Of a stretch of DNA of 64,000 nucleotides, positions 35,992-43,221 are shown in pieces (position 1 is the stretch's first letter; each line of letters starts with the position of its first letter). The stretch covers positions 2,542,501 to 2,606,500 of the forward strand of contig NZ_AP025344.1 of NCBI RefSeq assembly GCF_021654795.1. The letters run 5' to 3'. The notes under the pieces were generated by a model. It did no database searches, had not been told where the DNA came from, and saw nothing but the letters and a program-made list of their open reading frames with translations. The translations under genes were made by a program, and so were the position numbers. The DNA comes from Paenibacillus dendritiformis. GTDB lineage: Bacteria; Bacillota; Bacilli; Paenibacillales; Paenibacillaceae.

Positions 35992-36784
35992 CGGCGAAGT
36001 TCTGCTGCGCGGTGAGCGGGTCAGCAAAATATTCGGATATGGCAAGCAGCGCACGGCGGCGGTGCGGGAGGTCGACTTCGCGATTCATGAAGGCGAGATC
36101 ATCTCGATCGTGGGAGAGAGCGGCAGCGGCAAGACGACGCTCGCGAAGATCATGATGGGGCTGCTGCGGGAGTCGGCGGGGCGCATCGATTATAAGGGCC
36201 GGCCCCGCAATCTGCGTTCGCATGCGAAGCGGCGGGCGTATTGGAAGGAGTTCCAGGCGATATTCCAGGATCCGTTCGCCGCGTTCAATATGTTCTATAA
36301 GGTGGAAAAGCTGCTGCTGGACTGCATCCGCCTCCAGGGGTTGAAGCTGACGAAGGAGGAGCAGCAGCAGCGGATGACGGAGGCTTGCTCGTTCGTCAAC
36401 CTGGAGTTCAAGGAGCTGTACAACAAATATCCGTTCGAGCTGTCCGGCGGCCAGATGCAGCGGCTGATGATCGCGCGCATCTTCATGCTGCACCCGAAGG
36501 TGCTGATCGCGGATGAGCCGACCTCGATGGTCGACGCGTGCTCGCGCTCGACGATACTGGATATGCTGATGAAGCTGCGGGAAGACAACAATATGACGAT
36601 TCTGTTCATTACGCATGATGTCGGCCTGGCTTATTATGTAAGCGATACGATCTATATTATGGAGCAGGGGCGGATCGTGGAGCGCGGCCCGGCGGAGGAG
36701 ATCATTTTGCGCCCGCAGCATCCCTATACGAGCCAGTTGATTGCGGATGTTCCGAAAATTTATGAAGCTTGGGATTTGTCTTAA
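35972..36784 (+). CDS. ABC transporter ATPase, DppF/OppF type
   Basis: 270 residues. Walker [10 protein letters not shown], signature [16 protein letters not shown], Walker [15 protein letters not shown]-loop THD. The C-terminus is short: the family's cysteine-containing extension is largely missing compared with the DppD-type partner. AGGGAG lies before the ATG. Last gene of the importer operon. Confidence 0.93.
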   Translation: MPVTKTSGEVLLRGERVSKIFGYGKQRTAAVREVDFAIHEGEIISIVGESGSGKTTLAKIMMGLLRESAGRIDYKGRPRNLRSHAKRRAYWKEFQAIFQDPFAAFNMFYKVEKLLLDCIRLQGLKLTKEEQQQRMTEACSFVNLEFKELYNKYPFELSGGQMQRLMIARIFMLHPKVLIADEPTSMVDACSRSTILDMLMKLREDNNMTILFITHDVGLAYYVSDTIYIMEQGRIVERGPAEEIILRPQHPYTSQLIADVPKIYEAWDLS

Positions 36785-36810
36785 AGGTTCCAGTGGGAAT
36801 AGGTTTAGCC

Positions 36811-36863
36811 CCGGCGGCGGATCGGACAGCGGCGTATATCGAGTCCGCCGATCCTGCCGCCGG
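36811..36863. terminator. Hairpin between convergent genes
   Basis: CCGGCGGCGGATCGGAC pairs, with one mismatch region, with GTCCGCCGATCCTGCCGCCGG. It lies between the ATPase stop and the stop of the convergent GNAT gene and could serve both. Confidence 0.6.
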
Positions 36864-36864
36864 T

Positions 36865-37302
36865 CTATAGCGGCTTGACGAAGCCATAGGCCGCATCCTT
36901 CAAGAAGCCCAGCTTCTCATAGAAGCGGTGCGCGTCGCTGCGCCAGGTGCTGGAGAAGAGCATAACGCTGTGGCAGCCGCGCTCCTGCGCCGCTTGCTCT
37001 ACCGCTTGGACGAGCATTTGTCCGATGCCGGAACGATGGAACGCCTCGGTCACAATCATGTTCTCCAGCACCATGAACGGGCGGCAGTCCCCGGTCAGGT
37101 CCTGGCATGCAATGCCCATGACCGAACCGGCGAGCCGACCGGATTCATGCACGGCCCCGAGCAGCAAGTAATCCGGGTGGTCCTGAAGCAGGGCGAATTT
37201 CTCCCGCAGCCGTTCCCGATTCGTCGCGCTGCCATCCAGTTCGGTATATAAGACCGCCAACTCCTCAAGCTGATCGGCCGTAATGGGGGCAATTCGAATC
37301 AT
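36865..37302 (-). CDS. GNAT family N-acetyltransferase
   Basis: 145 residues. Acetyl-CoA loop VTEAFHRSGIGQMLVQAVEQ (motif A) and RSDAHRFYEKLGFLKDAAYG (motif B) define a complete GNAT domain. GGGGAGG lies 8 nt before the ATG at 37302. The substrate is unknown. Similar small GNATs are scattered through this window, and nothing in the context points to a role. Confidence 0.88.
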   Translation of the reverse strand: MIRIAPITADQLEELAVLYTELDGSATNRERLREKFALLQDHPDYLLLGAVHESGRLAGSVMGIACQDLTGDCRPFMVLENMIVTEAFHRSGIGQMLVQAVEQAAQERGCHSVMLFSSTWRSDAHRFYEKLGFLKDAAYGFVKPL

Positions 37303-37459
37303 CGCCGCGCCTCCCCGCTTTATCCTTTTCGCTGCCATTCGTTGGCATACGTTGACTCCATTGTAGTCGCACGGCTGCCTGCAGGCAACACCCATTCGAA
37401 GCCCAAGCGGAGCGGTTATAGGCGAATATCGTCGTCAGCGCGTCGCCGCGGACAGAGAA

Positions 37460-37498
37460 AATGCGCCTCCCGCCGGACCGTCCGGCAGGATGCGCATT
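37460..37498 (-). terminator. Terminator after the 75-aa protein gene
   Basis: AATGCGC with GCGCATT flank an inner CGCCGGA/TCCGGC helix; TTTTCTC follows leftward. Confidence 0.65.
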
Positions 37499-37596
37499 GG
37501 GGTCATGGATTTATGGGCGGCTTCCTTGAACCGCCGATCCCTGCGGCCGCTGCCATCCTGCGCCAGAGGGGCAGGCGGCAAGGCAGGAAGGGTTGT

Positions 37597-37824
37597 CTAT
37601 TCATCGGGCTGCAGGCTTGGGATCGCCGTGAAGAACACATCGAGAAGATCTTTGCGGAACGTCTCCCGGACATACTCCGTTATCTGATCGAGTTCCTGTT
37701 CCGAAGTATATTCGAGTACGGGCCGCCCCTCGCATTTTAACACCCGGCAGTTATATTTTTCCCTTACCTGATCGATGATAACATCCTGACTTACAGCAGC
37801 GGAGCCCATTGCTTCAATCGCCAT
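37597..37824 (-). CDS. Small hypothetical protein, 75 aa
   Basis: AAGGAGG lies 8 nt before the ATG at 37824 and a terminator follows, so expression is likely. The sequence (DVIIDQVREKYNCRVLKCEG, TSEQELDQITEYVRETFRKD) is amphipathic and soluble with two cysteines six residues apart. No family was recognised. It is divergent from the putative redox block, so it may share that control region. Confidence 0.65.
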   Translation of the reverse strand: MAIEAMGSAAVSQDVIIDQVREKYNCRVLKCEGRPVLEYTSEQELDQITEYVRETFRKDLLDVFFTAIPSLQPDE

Positions 37825-37969
37825 GCTTATTCCTCCTTAATGAGCTGCGTATGGCCATGATATAATTCCTTTCTATCAAGTTTCTCTCCGGTTGTCTGTG
37901 ACGAATATCATAGACGGCGAAATGGGGCCCGGCACAGCATGGGCCTATTCCGGCAGAGACTGACTATTG

Positions 37970-37998
37970 TTGACTTTTGCGCCCCGCCTTCTTATATT
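37970..37998 (+). promoter_or_regulatory. Promoter of the Cys-rich ORF and orphan regulator
   Basis: TTGACT at 37970-37975 and TATATT at 37993-37998 are 17 bp apart. The start of transcription would fall near 38005, about 20 nt before the small ORF. Confidence 0.6.
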
Positions 37999-38026
37999 AA
38001 TACTAACTCTAAAATGGAGGGTCGGC

Positions 38027-38131
38027 ATGGCCTGCCATGCTATCCCCGAAGAGGAGTTTATCGGCAAAGGAGTGTGTGCGGCGTGCAGTCATTCGAAGAC
38101 AACGGTTCCGTCGATGACGGAAAGACAATGA
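38027..38131 (+). CDS. Cys-containing small ORF overlapping the regulator gene, 34 aa
   Basis: ATG at 38027 has a near-ideal ribosome binding site (TGGAGGG, 6 nt spacing). The peptide opens MACHAIPEEEFIGKGVCAAC and ends SHSKTTVPSMTERQ. Three cysteines (one near the start and a CAAC pair) could bind metal or sense thiol stress. It overlaps the start of the orphan regulator in another frame, so translation of the two may be coupled. It is too short for homology to prove anything, and its existence is an inference from the site and composition. Confidence 0.4.
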   Translation: MACHAIPEEEFIGKGVCAACSHSKTTVPSMTERQ

Positions 38132-38826
38132 CCCTTGCGGATGATGAACTGGGGCAATTCTGCGAGACGACCCGGCGGATCGTGATCGTCAGCCCTTTCC
38201 CGGCTTCGATCCGCTCGCTGTTCGTCGCGTTAACGATACGCTGTTATGATGTGCTGCTCTTCCATCAGGAGCATGATCCGATGTTGCAGACGATGGACAG
38301 CGATCTGGTCATCGTCGATCGGACGAAGGCGGTTCCGGCAGACCCGTCCGCCACGATCCCGGGGAACCATGGCGCTATCCTGCTGCTTCATGGCGAAGGC
38401 TCGGAGAAGGGGCCGGATGAGCAAGGAAGGGAAGTGATGATCTGGCCATGCCCGATCGAAGCCGCCCTGGCGCGAATCGAAGAGCTGGCCAGCCGGAACG
38501 ATGCCCAGCCGGCGGGAGCGGGCAGCGAGCTGCTGCGCTTCAAGGATGTCGTGGTCGATCTGAAGCGCATCACGGTGCAGCGGGGAGGCGCCAAGATCGA
38601 GCTGACGCGAACCGAGTTCGACGTGCTGAAGGGGCTGCTGCTGAATGGCGGCGGCGTCATGACCCGGCAGCAGATTATGGAGTTCGTCTGGGGCGAATCG
38701 TATATGGGCGGCAGCAATGCGATCGATGTCCATATCAAAAGCCTCCGCCAGAAGCTCGGCGACGCGCCGAAGCATCCGAAGTACATTGCCACGGTCCGTG
38801 GAATCGGCTACCGGATAGCCGATTAG
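38083..38826 (+). CDS. Orphan winged-helix regulator with degenerate receiver
   Basis: 247 residues. The C-terminal 100 residues are a standard OmpR-type winged helix (LTRTEFDVLKGLLLNGGGVM, AIDVHIKSLRQKLGD, YIATVRGIGYRI). The N-terminal half has a receiver-like pattern, but the acidic pair is replaced (IVIVSPFP) while an aspartate remains at VIVD79; phosphorylation by a kinase is doubtful. Cysteines at 27, 54 and 123 could be redox-active. GTG at 38083 is chosen because AAAGGAG lies 10 nt upstream. No kinase gene is nearby. It is followed directly by phased repeats and trxB, its probable target. Confidence 0.8.
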   Translation: MQSFEDNGSVDDGKTMTLADDELGQFCETTRRIVIVSPFPASIRSLFVALTIRCYDVLLFHQEHDPMLQTMDSDLVIVDRTKAVPADPSATIPGNHGAILLLHGEGSEKGPDEQGREVMIWPCPIEAALARIEELASRNDAQPAGAGSELLRFKDVVVDLKRITVQRGGAKIELTRTEFDVLKGLLLNGGGVMTRQQIMEFVWGESYMGGSNAIDVHIKSLRQKLGDAPKHPKYIATVRGIGYRIAD

Positions 38827-38846
38827 GACATCGATAGCGAATCATC

Positions 38847-38908
38847 TTCATGAACCCTTCATGATTCCTTCATGAAGGGTTCATTGTGTCTTCATCAAGC
38901 CTTCATGA
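38847..38908 (+). repeat. Six 11-bp-phased TTCATGA repeats upstream of trxB
   Basis: TTCATGA (variants TTCATTG, TTCATCA) starts at 38847, 38858, 38869, 38880, 38891 and 38902, a perfect 11-bp period over six units. PhoB/PhoP/OmpR-type regulators bind such tandem heptamers. The last unit reaches the place of the -35 box for the -10 at 38928, an activator layout. Confidence 0.85.
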
Positions 38909-38927
38909 TGAACCGCCGCAGAGATGG

Positions 38928-38933
38928 TAAGAT
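38928..38933 (+). promoter_or_regulatory. -10 box of the trxB promoter
   Basis: TAAGAT at 38928-38933. The expected -35 place (38905-38910, ATGATG) is poor and is covered by the last TTCATGA repeat, suggesting dependence on an activator. Confidence 0.5.
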
Positions 38934-38999
38934 AGGTTCTGCAAGCAAGGAAGCCTGATTTCATTTCAATAGGATTCGATAGATGATGGAGATGATCTT

Positions 39000-39962
39000 A
39001 TGTACAGGACGGTCATTGTCGGTACGGGGCCTGCCGGATTGACGGCGGCGATTTATTTGGCGCGCGCGAACCTGAGCCCGCTGATTATCGAAGGGCCGGA
39101 GCCCGGAGGCCAGTTGACGACGACGACGGAAGTGGAAAATTTCCCCGGATTTCCGGACGGCATTATGGGGCCGGAACTGATGGACAATATGCGTAAGCAG
39201 GCCGAACGCTTCGGCGCGGAGTTCCGTACCGGCTGGGTCACGGACACGGATTTGTCCAAGCGGCCGTTCACCTTGTCGGTCGAAGGGATGGGCAAGATTC
39301 AGGCCGAGTCGATCATTATATCGACCGGCGCTTCCGCGAAATATCTCGGCATTCCGGGCGAGAGGGACAACGTCGGCCGCGGCGTCAGCACGTGCGCGAC
39401 CTGCGACGGGTTCTTCTTCCGCAACAAGAAGATTGTCGTCATCGGCGGCGGCGACTCCGCGATGGAGGAAGCCAACTTCCTGACGCGCTTCGCTTCCGAA
39501 GTCGTGCTGGTCCACCGCCGCACGGAACTGCGCGCCTCCAAGATCATGCAGGAACGGGCGCGCCAGAACGGCAAGATTCGCTGGTCCCTGAACCGCACCC
39601 CGCTGGAAGTGATGGCGGGCGAGCATGGCGTCACCGGCTTGAAGGTGCGGAACAATGAGACTGGCGAAGAGGAGATCATCGCGACGGACGGCATATTCGT
39701 GGCGATCGGCCATACGCCGAACACGAAGTTCCTGGCCGGCCAGCTTCACGCCGATGAGCAGGGCTATCTGCTCGTCAAGCCGGGCACGACCGAGACGAAC
39801 ATTCCCGGCGTATTCGCCTGCGGGGATGTGCAGGATAACCGGTACCGCCAGGCGATTAGCGCCGCAGGCACGGGCTGCATGGCCGCGCTGGACTGCGAGC
39901 GTTACTTGGAGAGCATGGAGAGCGAGGATAGCGCGAGCGCCGCGGAAGGGGTCCAAGCATAA
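39000..39962 (+). CDS. trxB: Thioredoxin reductase
   Basis: 320 residues. FAD site VGTGPAGLTAAIYLARA, redox-active CATC (Cys132 and Cys135), NADPH site VIGGGDSAMEEA, and C-terminal FAD motif ACGDVQDNRYRQAISAAGTG. It passes electrons from NADPH to thioredoxin in the cytosol. The start is ATG 39000 with GGAG 8 nt upstream. In many Bacillota trxB follows hprK/lgt genes; here it stands behind an orphan regulator and ahead of a glutaredoxin and zwf, which makes a compact reducing-power cluster. Confidence 0.95.
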   Translation: MYRTVIVGTGPAGLTAAIYLARANLSPLIIEGPEPGGQLTTTTEVENFPGFPDGIMGPELMDNMRKQAERFGAEFRTGWVTDTDLSKRPFTLSVEGMGKIQAESIIISTGASAKYLGIPGERDNVGRGVSTCATCDGFFFRNKKIVVIGGGDSAMEEANFLTRFASEVVLVHRRTELRASKIMQERARQNGKIRWSLNRTPLEVMAGEHGVTGLKVRNNETGEEEIIATDGIFVAIGHTPNTKFLAGQLHADEQGYLLVKPGTTETNIPGVFACGDVQDNRYRQAISAAGTGCMAALDCERYLESMESEDSASAAEGVQA

Positions 39963-40062
39963 ATCGCCGGGTCTGGCGCGGCGAACGAAGCCGGTGCGGG
40001 CCCACCAGGAGCGGGCTGCGGCAAACATGCCAGCGGATCGCGAGTAAAGGGGATACGAAACC

Positions 40063-40302
40063 ATGGATAGGAAAGTAATCGTCTATACCAGCACCTACTG
40101 CCAATATTGCACCCAAGTCAAAAGATTCCTGGGCGATCGGAACGTCGCTTTTGAAGAGCGGAACATCGACCAGGATGAGAAATATGCCGAAGAGCTATGG
40201 AACACCGGCATGCGAGCGGTGCCGGTGACGCTCATCGGGGAGACGAAAATCCTCGGCTTCAACCAGATTCAACTGAACGAAGCGCTGGCCGCCCGCGCAT
40301 GA
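40063..40302 (+). CDS. Glutaredoxin/NrdH-type thiol oxidoreductase
   Basis: 79 residues with a thioredoxin fold: the CQYC active site at 13-16, a cis-proline loop (RAVPVTLIG) and a GFNQIQLNEAL end. NrdH-like proteins take electrons from thioredoxin reductase and reduce ribonucleotide reductase or other thiols; bacilli that lack glutathione use them with bacillithiol. AAAGGGG precedes the ATG. It lies 100 nt after trxB, probably in the same operon, which fits a TrxB-dependent redoxin. Confidence 0.9.
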   Translation: MDRKVIVYTSTYCQYCTQVKRFLGDRNVAFEERNIDQDEKYAEELWNTGMRAVPVTLIGETKILGFNQIQLNEALAARA

Positions 40303-40443
40303 TCGGGGAGCGGCGAGAGGCCTTGGCGGCCTTGCATAGATACGGCAATCACGAAATCCGCTCTATGGGCGGATTTCTCCTTATATATGAAGATGACAGA
40401 GATGCAGCACTTGCTTGGAGCTGTGGATAGGAGGCCATCATAG

Positions 40444-41991
40444 ATGAATGCAGCAACTTTACTACTGTTCGGAGCGACGGGGGATTTGGCGAAGCGCAAA
40501 ATCTATCCCGCCCTCTTTAACCTGCATCTGGACCGCAAGCTGCCTGCCGGCTTTTCCGTATTCGGCATGGGACGCAGTTCATGGAGCGACGAGGAATTCC
40601 GCCGCCGCATAGCGGAATCGATAAGCGGCTTCTCCCGCCGGCCGGCTCCGGACGAGGCGGAGCTGAACGCGTTCCTGGATCGGTTCCGCTTCTGCCGCCT
40701 GAACGTGGCGGTTCCCGAAGATTTCGCGCGGCTGCTGGAACAGGTGCGGCAGCGCGAGCGGGAGCTTGGCATCGCCGAGAACCGGATGTTCTATCTCTCG
40801 GTCGCGCCCGAGTTGTTCGAGCCGATCGTCCGCCGCCTTCATGACAGCGGCTTGAGCAGCGTTACCGGTTGGAAGCGGCTCCTGATCGAGAAGCCGTTCG
40901 GCCGCGATCTGGCTTCGGCCCGCGCGTTGAATGCCCTGCTGGGCAGCGTCTTCCGCGAGGAGGAAATCTTCCGGATCGATCATTACCTCGGCAAGCGGAT
41001 GGTGCAGAACCTGCAGAAGCTTGAATATACGAATCCGATGCTCCAGGCGGTCTGGAAGAATCAATATATCGCCAACGTGCAGATTACGGCGAGCGAGACG
41101 GTCGGCGTAGAGGAGCGTGCGGCCTATTACGACGAGGCGGGCGCCATCCGCGACATGGTGCAGAATCATCTGCTCCAAGTATTGGCGATGTTCGCCATGC
41201 AGCTTCCGCGCCGCGGCACGGCGGCGGATATGGCCGCCAAGAAGCGCGCGCTGCTGGCCTCGATGCGTCCGGTGCCGAAGGAGGAAGCGGAACGCTTCGT
41301 CGTGCGCGGCCAGTATGCGGCGGGAGCCGTTGGCGGACTACCGGTGCCGGGCTACCGGGACGAGCCCGGCACCGGGGAGGACTCCGGCAATGATACGTAC
41401 GTAGCGGCGCGCCTCATGATCGATAATTATTTCTGGCAAGGGGTTCCCTTCTACTTGCGCACCGGGAAGCGGATGGCGGAGAAGTCGACCCGCATCGTGG
41501 TTGAATTCAAGGACCCGCTGGACAAATACAGCCGCACGAACGAGCTGACCGCGCCGAATCTGCTGATTATCGATATCGGTCCGCAGGAGGGGATCACGCT
41601 CCAATTGAACGCGAAGGACGGGAAGCACGGGAAGCACGGCATCAAGCCGGAGCCGGTCCGCCTGCATTACGCCGCTGATCAGAACGGCGTTCCCGAAGCT
41701 TATGAGAATCTGATGGAAGGGGCGATCCTGGGGGATGCCTCCTTCTTCGCCCGTTGGGACGAAGTGGAGTTGTCCTGGCAATGGATTCAGCCGATATTGG
41801 AAGCCTTCGCGGAGAATCGGGTGCCGCTGCATTTCTATGAGGCGGGCAGCGAAGGCCCGGAAGCGGCGCAGCGTCTGCTGGAGGAAGATGGCTTCCATTG
41901 GTGGCCGCTGGCCGGACCCGAAGCGGAACCGAAGCAAGATGCGGATGGTTCGGAAGCGGAACCCGAGGCTGTCTATGAAGCGGTCCGATGA
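40444..41991 (+). CDS. zwf: Glucose-6-phosphate 1-dehydrogenase
   Basis: 515 residues. It oxidises glucose 6-phosphate to 6-phosphogluconolactone, making NADPH, as the first step of the pentose phosphate pathway. Visible motifs: GATGDLAKRKIYPAL (nucleotide site), EKPFGRDL, the active-site RIDHYLGK, and YFWQGVPFYLRTGKRM. The C-terminus carries an extra acidic tail (EAEPKQDADGSEAEPEAVYE). AGGAGG precedes the ATG. Its product NADPH feeds TrxB, whose gene lies two genes upstream in the same direction. Confidence 0.95.
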   Translation: MNAATLLLFGATGDLAKRKIYPALFNLHLDRKLPAGFSVFGMGRSSWSDEEFRRRIAESISGFSRRPAPDEAELNAFLDRFRFCRLNVAVPEDFARLLEQVRQRERELGIAENRMFYLSVAPELFEPIVRRLHDSGLSSVTGWKRLLIEKPFGRDLASARALNALLGSVFREEEIFRIDHYLGKRMVQNLQKLEYTNPMLQAVWKNQYIANVQITASETVGVEERAAYYDEAGAIRDMVQNHLLQVLAMFAMQLPRRGTAADMAAKKRALLASMRPVPKEEAERFVVRGQYAAGAVGGLPVPGYRDEPGTGEDSGNDTYVAARLMIDNYFWQGVPFYLRTGKRMAEKSTRIVVEFKDPLDKYSRTNELTAPNLLIIDIGPQEGITLQLNAKDGKHGKHGIKPEPVRLHYAADQNGVPEAYENLMEGAILGDASFFARWDEVELSWQWIQPILEAFAENRVPLHFYEAGSEGPEAAQRLLEEDGFHWWPLAGPEAEPKQDADGSEAEPEAVYEAVR

Positions 41992-42156
41992 GCGGGCGGC
42001 AGCGCTCGTTCTCTTATAACCCCCTGATAGAGCAGGTATAGACGAAGGGCCCGGACGACGGTACGGGGAAGCGGGCAGCGGCCAGGCCAAGGAGCTCTGA
42101 GACCATGAAGCTCTGAAGCTAAGCTAGCGCCGGATATGCCGTGAACGGCTCTTGCC

Positions 42157-42207
42157 GCAGCGCCGCAAGCATCGGCCTCCATGGAAGGCAATGGCTTGCG
42201 GCGCTGC
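42157..42207. terminator. Hairpin between convergent zwf and EEP genes
   Basis: GCAGCGCCGCAAGC pairs perfectly (14 bp) with GCTTGCGGCGCTGC around a 23-nt loop. It lies just beyond the stop of the leftward gene. Confidence 0.7.
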
Positions 42208-42213
42208 TTCGAT

Positions 42214-42945
42214 CTACCGGATCGATAAGGCGGCGGCGATCGGATAATGATCCGATGCCACCGAACGGACGACTTCCCGCCGGGCGCCGACGGCGATGCC
42301 ATCGTTGACGAGAATATAGTCGATCGTCTCCTTGGCTCCGCCGGCCGGATAGGTATAGGCTGCGGGAAGATCGGCGAATACGTTGCGGTAGGAGCGGGAC
42401 ATCGCGGCGAGTTCCGGGCTGTCCGGAAGGGCATTGAAGTCGCCGGTTATAATCGCCGCGCCGGTCTGCCGGGCGGCGATATCGACAATTTGGGATATTT
42501 GCGTTAACCGCTCCTGCCGCTCCAGCCCGAGATGGGTGACATAGAAGCGGACTCTCGCATCCTCGACGACCAGCTCGGCCTCCAGCAAGCCGCGCTGCTC
42601 CCGGCCGGCGCTGTCCAGCAAATAATGCTGCTGATGGACAATCGGGTATTTGCTTAGGATCCCGATGCCGTATTGCCTCCGCTCGGTTCGCCCCGGCTCG
42701 GGATCACCGTCCAGGTTAGCGCCGTATGCATACTGCATCCCCAGGCGGGCGGCCAATACCATAATCGTATCTTCATAATTGCTCCGCTTGTCGAAATGGC
42801 GGTCCACCTCCTGCAGGCCGATGACGTCGGCCCCCGCTCTGCGGATAACGTCCGCTATCCGTGCCGGATCATACCGGTCATCCATTCCGCGCCCATGCTG
42901 AATGTTGTACGACATGACGGTAAGCGATGCTGCGCACTCTGTCAT
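42214..42945 (-). CDS. Endonuclease/exonuclease/phosphatase family hydrolase
   Basis: 243 residues with the whole EEP fold: MSYNIQHGRG (Asn), GLQEVDRHFDKR (metal-binding Glu), YVTHLGLE (His), GDFNALPDSPEL (Asp/Asn), and SDHYPIAAAL (catalytic His). Members hydrolyse phosphodiesters or phosphomonoesters in nucleic acids, lipids or inositol phosphates; the substrate is unknown. No signal peptide. GGGGTGAG precedes the ATG at 42945. Confidence 0.88.
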   Translation of the reverse strand: MTECAASLTVMSYNIQHGRGMDDRYDPARIADVIRRAGADVIGLQEVDRHFDKRSNYEDTIMVLAARLGMQYAYGANLDGDPEPGRTERRQYGIGILSKYPIVHQQHYLLDSAGREQRGLLEAELVVEDARVRFYVTHLGLERQERLTQISQIVDIAARQTGAAIITGDFNALPDSPELAAMSRSYRNVFADLPAAYTYPAGGAKETIDYILVNDGIAVGARREVVRSVASDHYPIAAALSIR

Positions 42946-43087
42946 GAACTCACCCCTGAATCGTAGCGTAGTCTCCTCTCCTGCTAACGTTGGCACAGAT
43001 GAAGGCCGCAGTCAATGGGGCGGCGCGCGCCGGTTTTTCGGAGCCTGGGCCCTGTTCAATATTTTGGAAAAACTTTATCTTCGGGCA

Positions 43088-43114
43088 CGAGGAAATTTGT
43101 AGGAGGCAGCGAAT
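43088..43114 (+). promoter_or_regulatory. Candidate SigH promoter of the PAS kinase gene
   Basis: AGGAAAT (43090-43096) and AGCGAAT (43108-43114) with 11 bp between them match the SigH consensus (RNAGGAWWW, 11-12 bp, RNNGAAT) except for the first purine. SigH drives early sporulation genes such as kinA and spo0A. Confidence 0.5.
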
Positions 43115-43221
43115 ATTTTCGTACACAACAGAAAATTGGAGATTCCCGTTCCTGGATAAAGACAGAAATCATTCCGCTTGAAGGGCATTTGGGGATGTGG
43201 CGCTTGAAAGGGGATACTCTT

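Noticed and set aside
38847..38908. CRISPR or transposon end
   Set aside because: Repeats are 7-mers in strict 11-bp phase next to a promoter, the pattern of a regulator-binding array.
39655..40047. A 130-codon frame overlapping the end of trxB
   Set aside because: Shadow frame rich in Arg and Ala; trxB occupies the region with full motif support.
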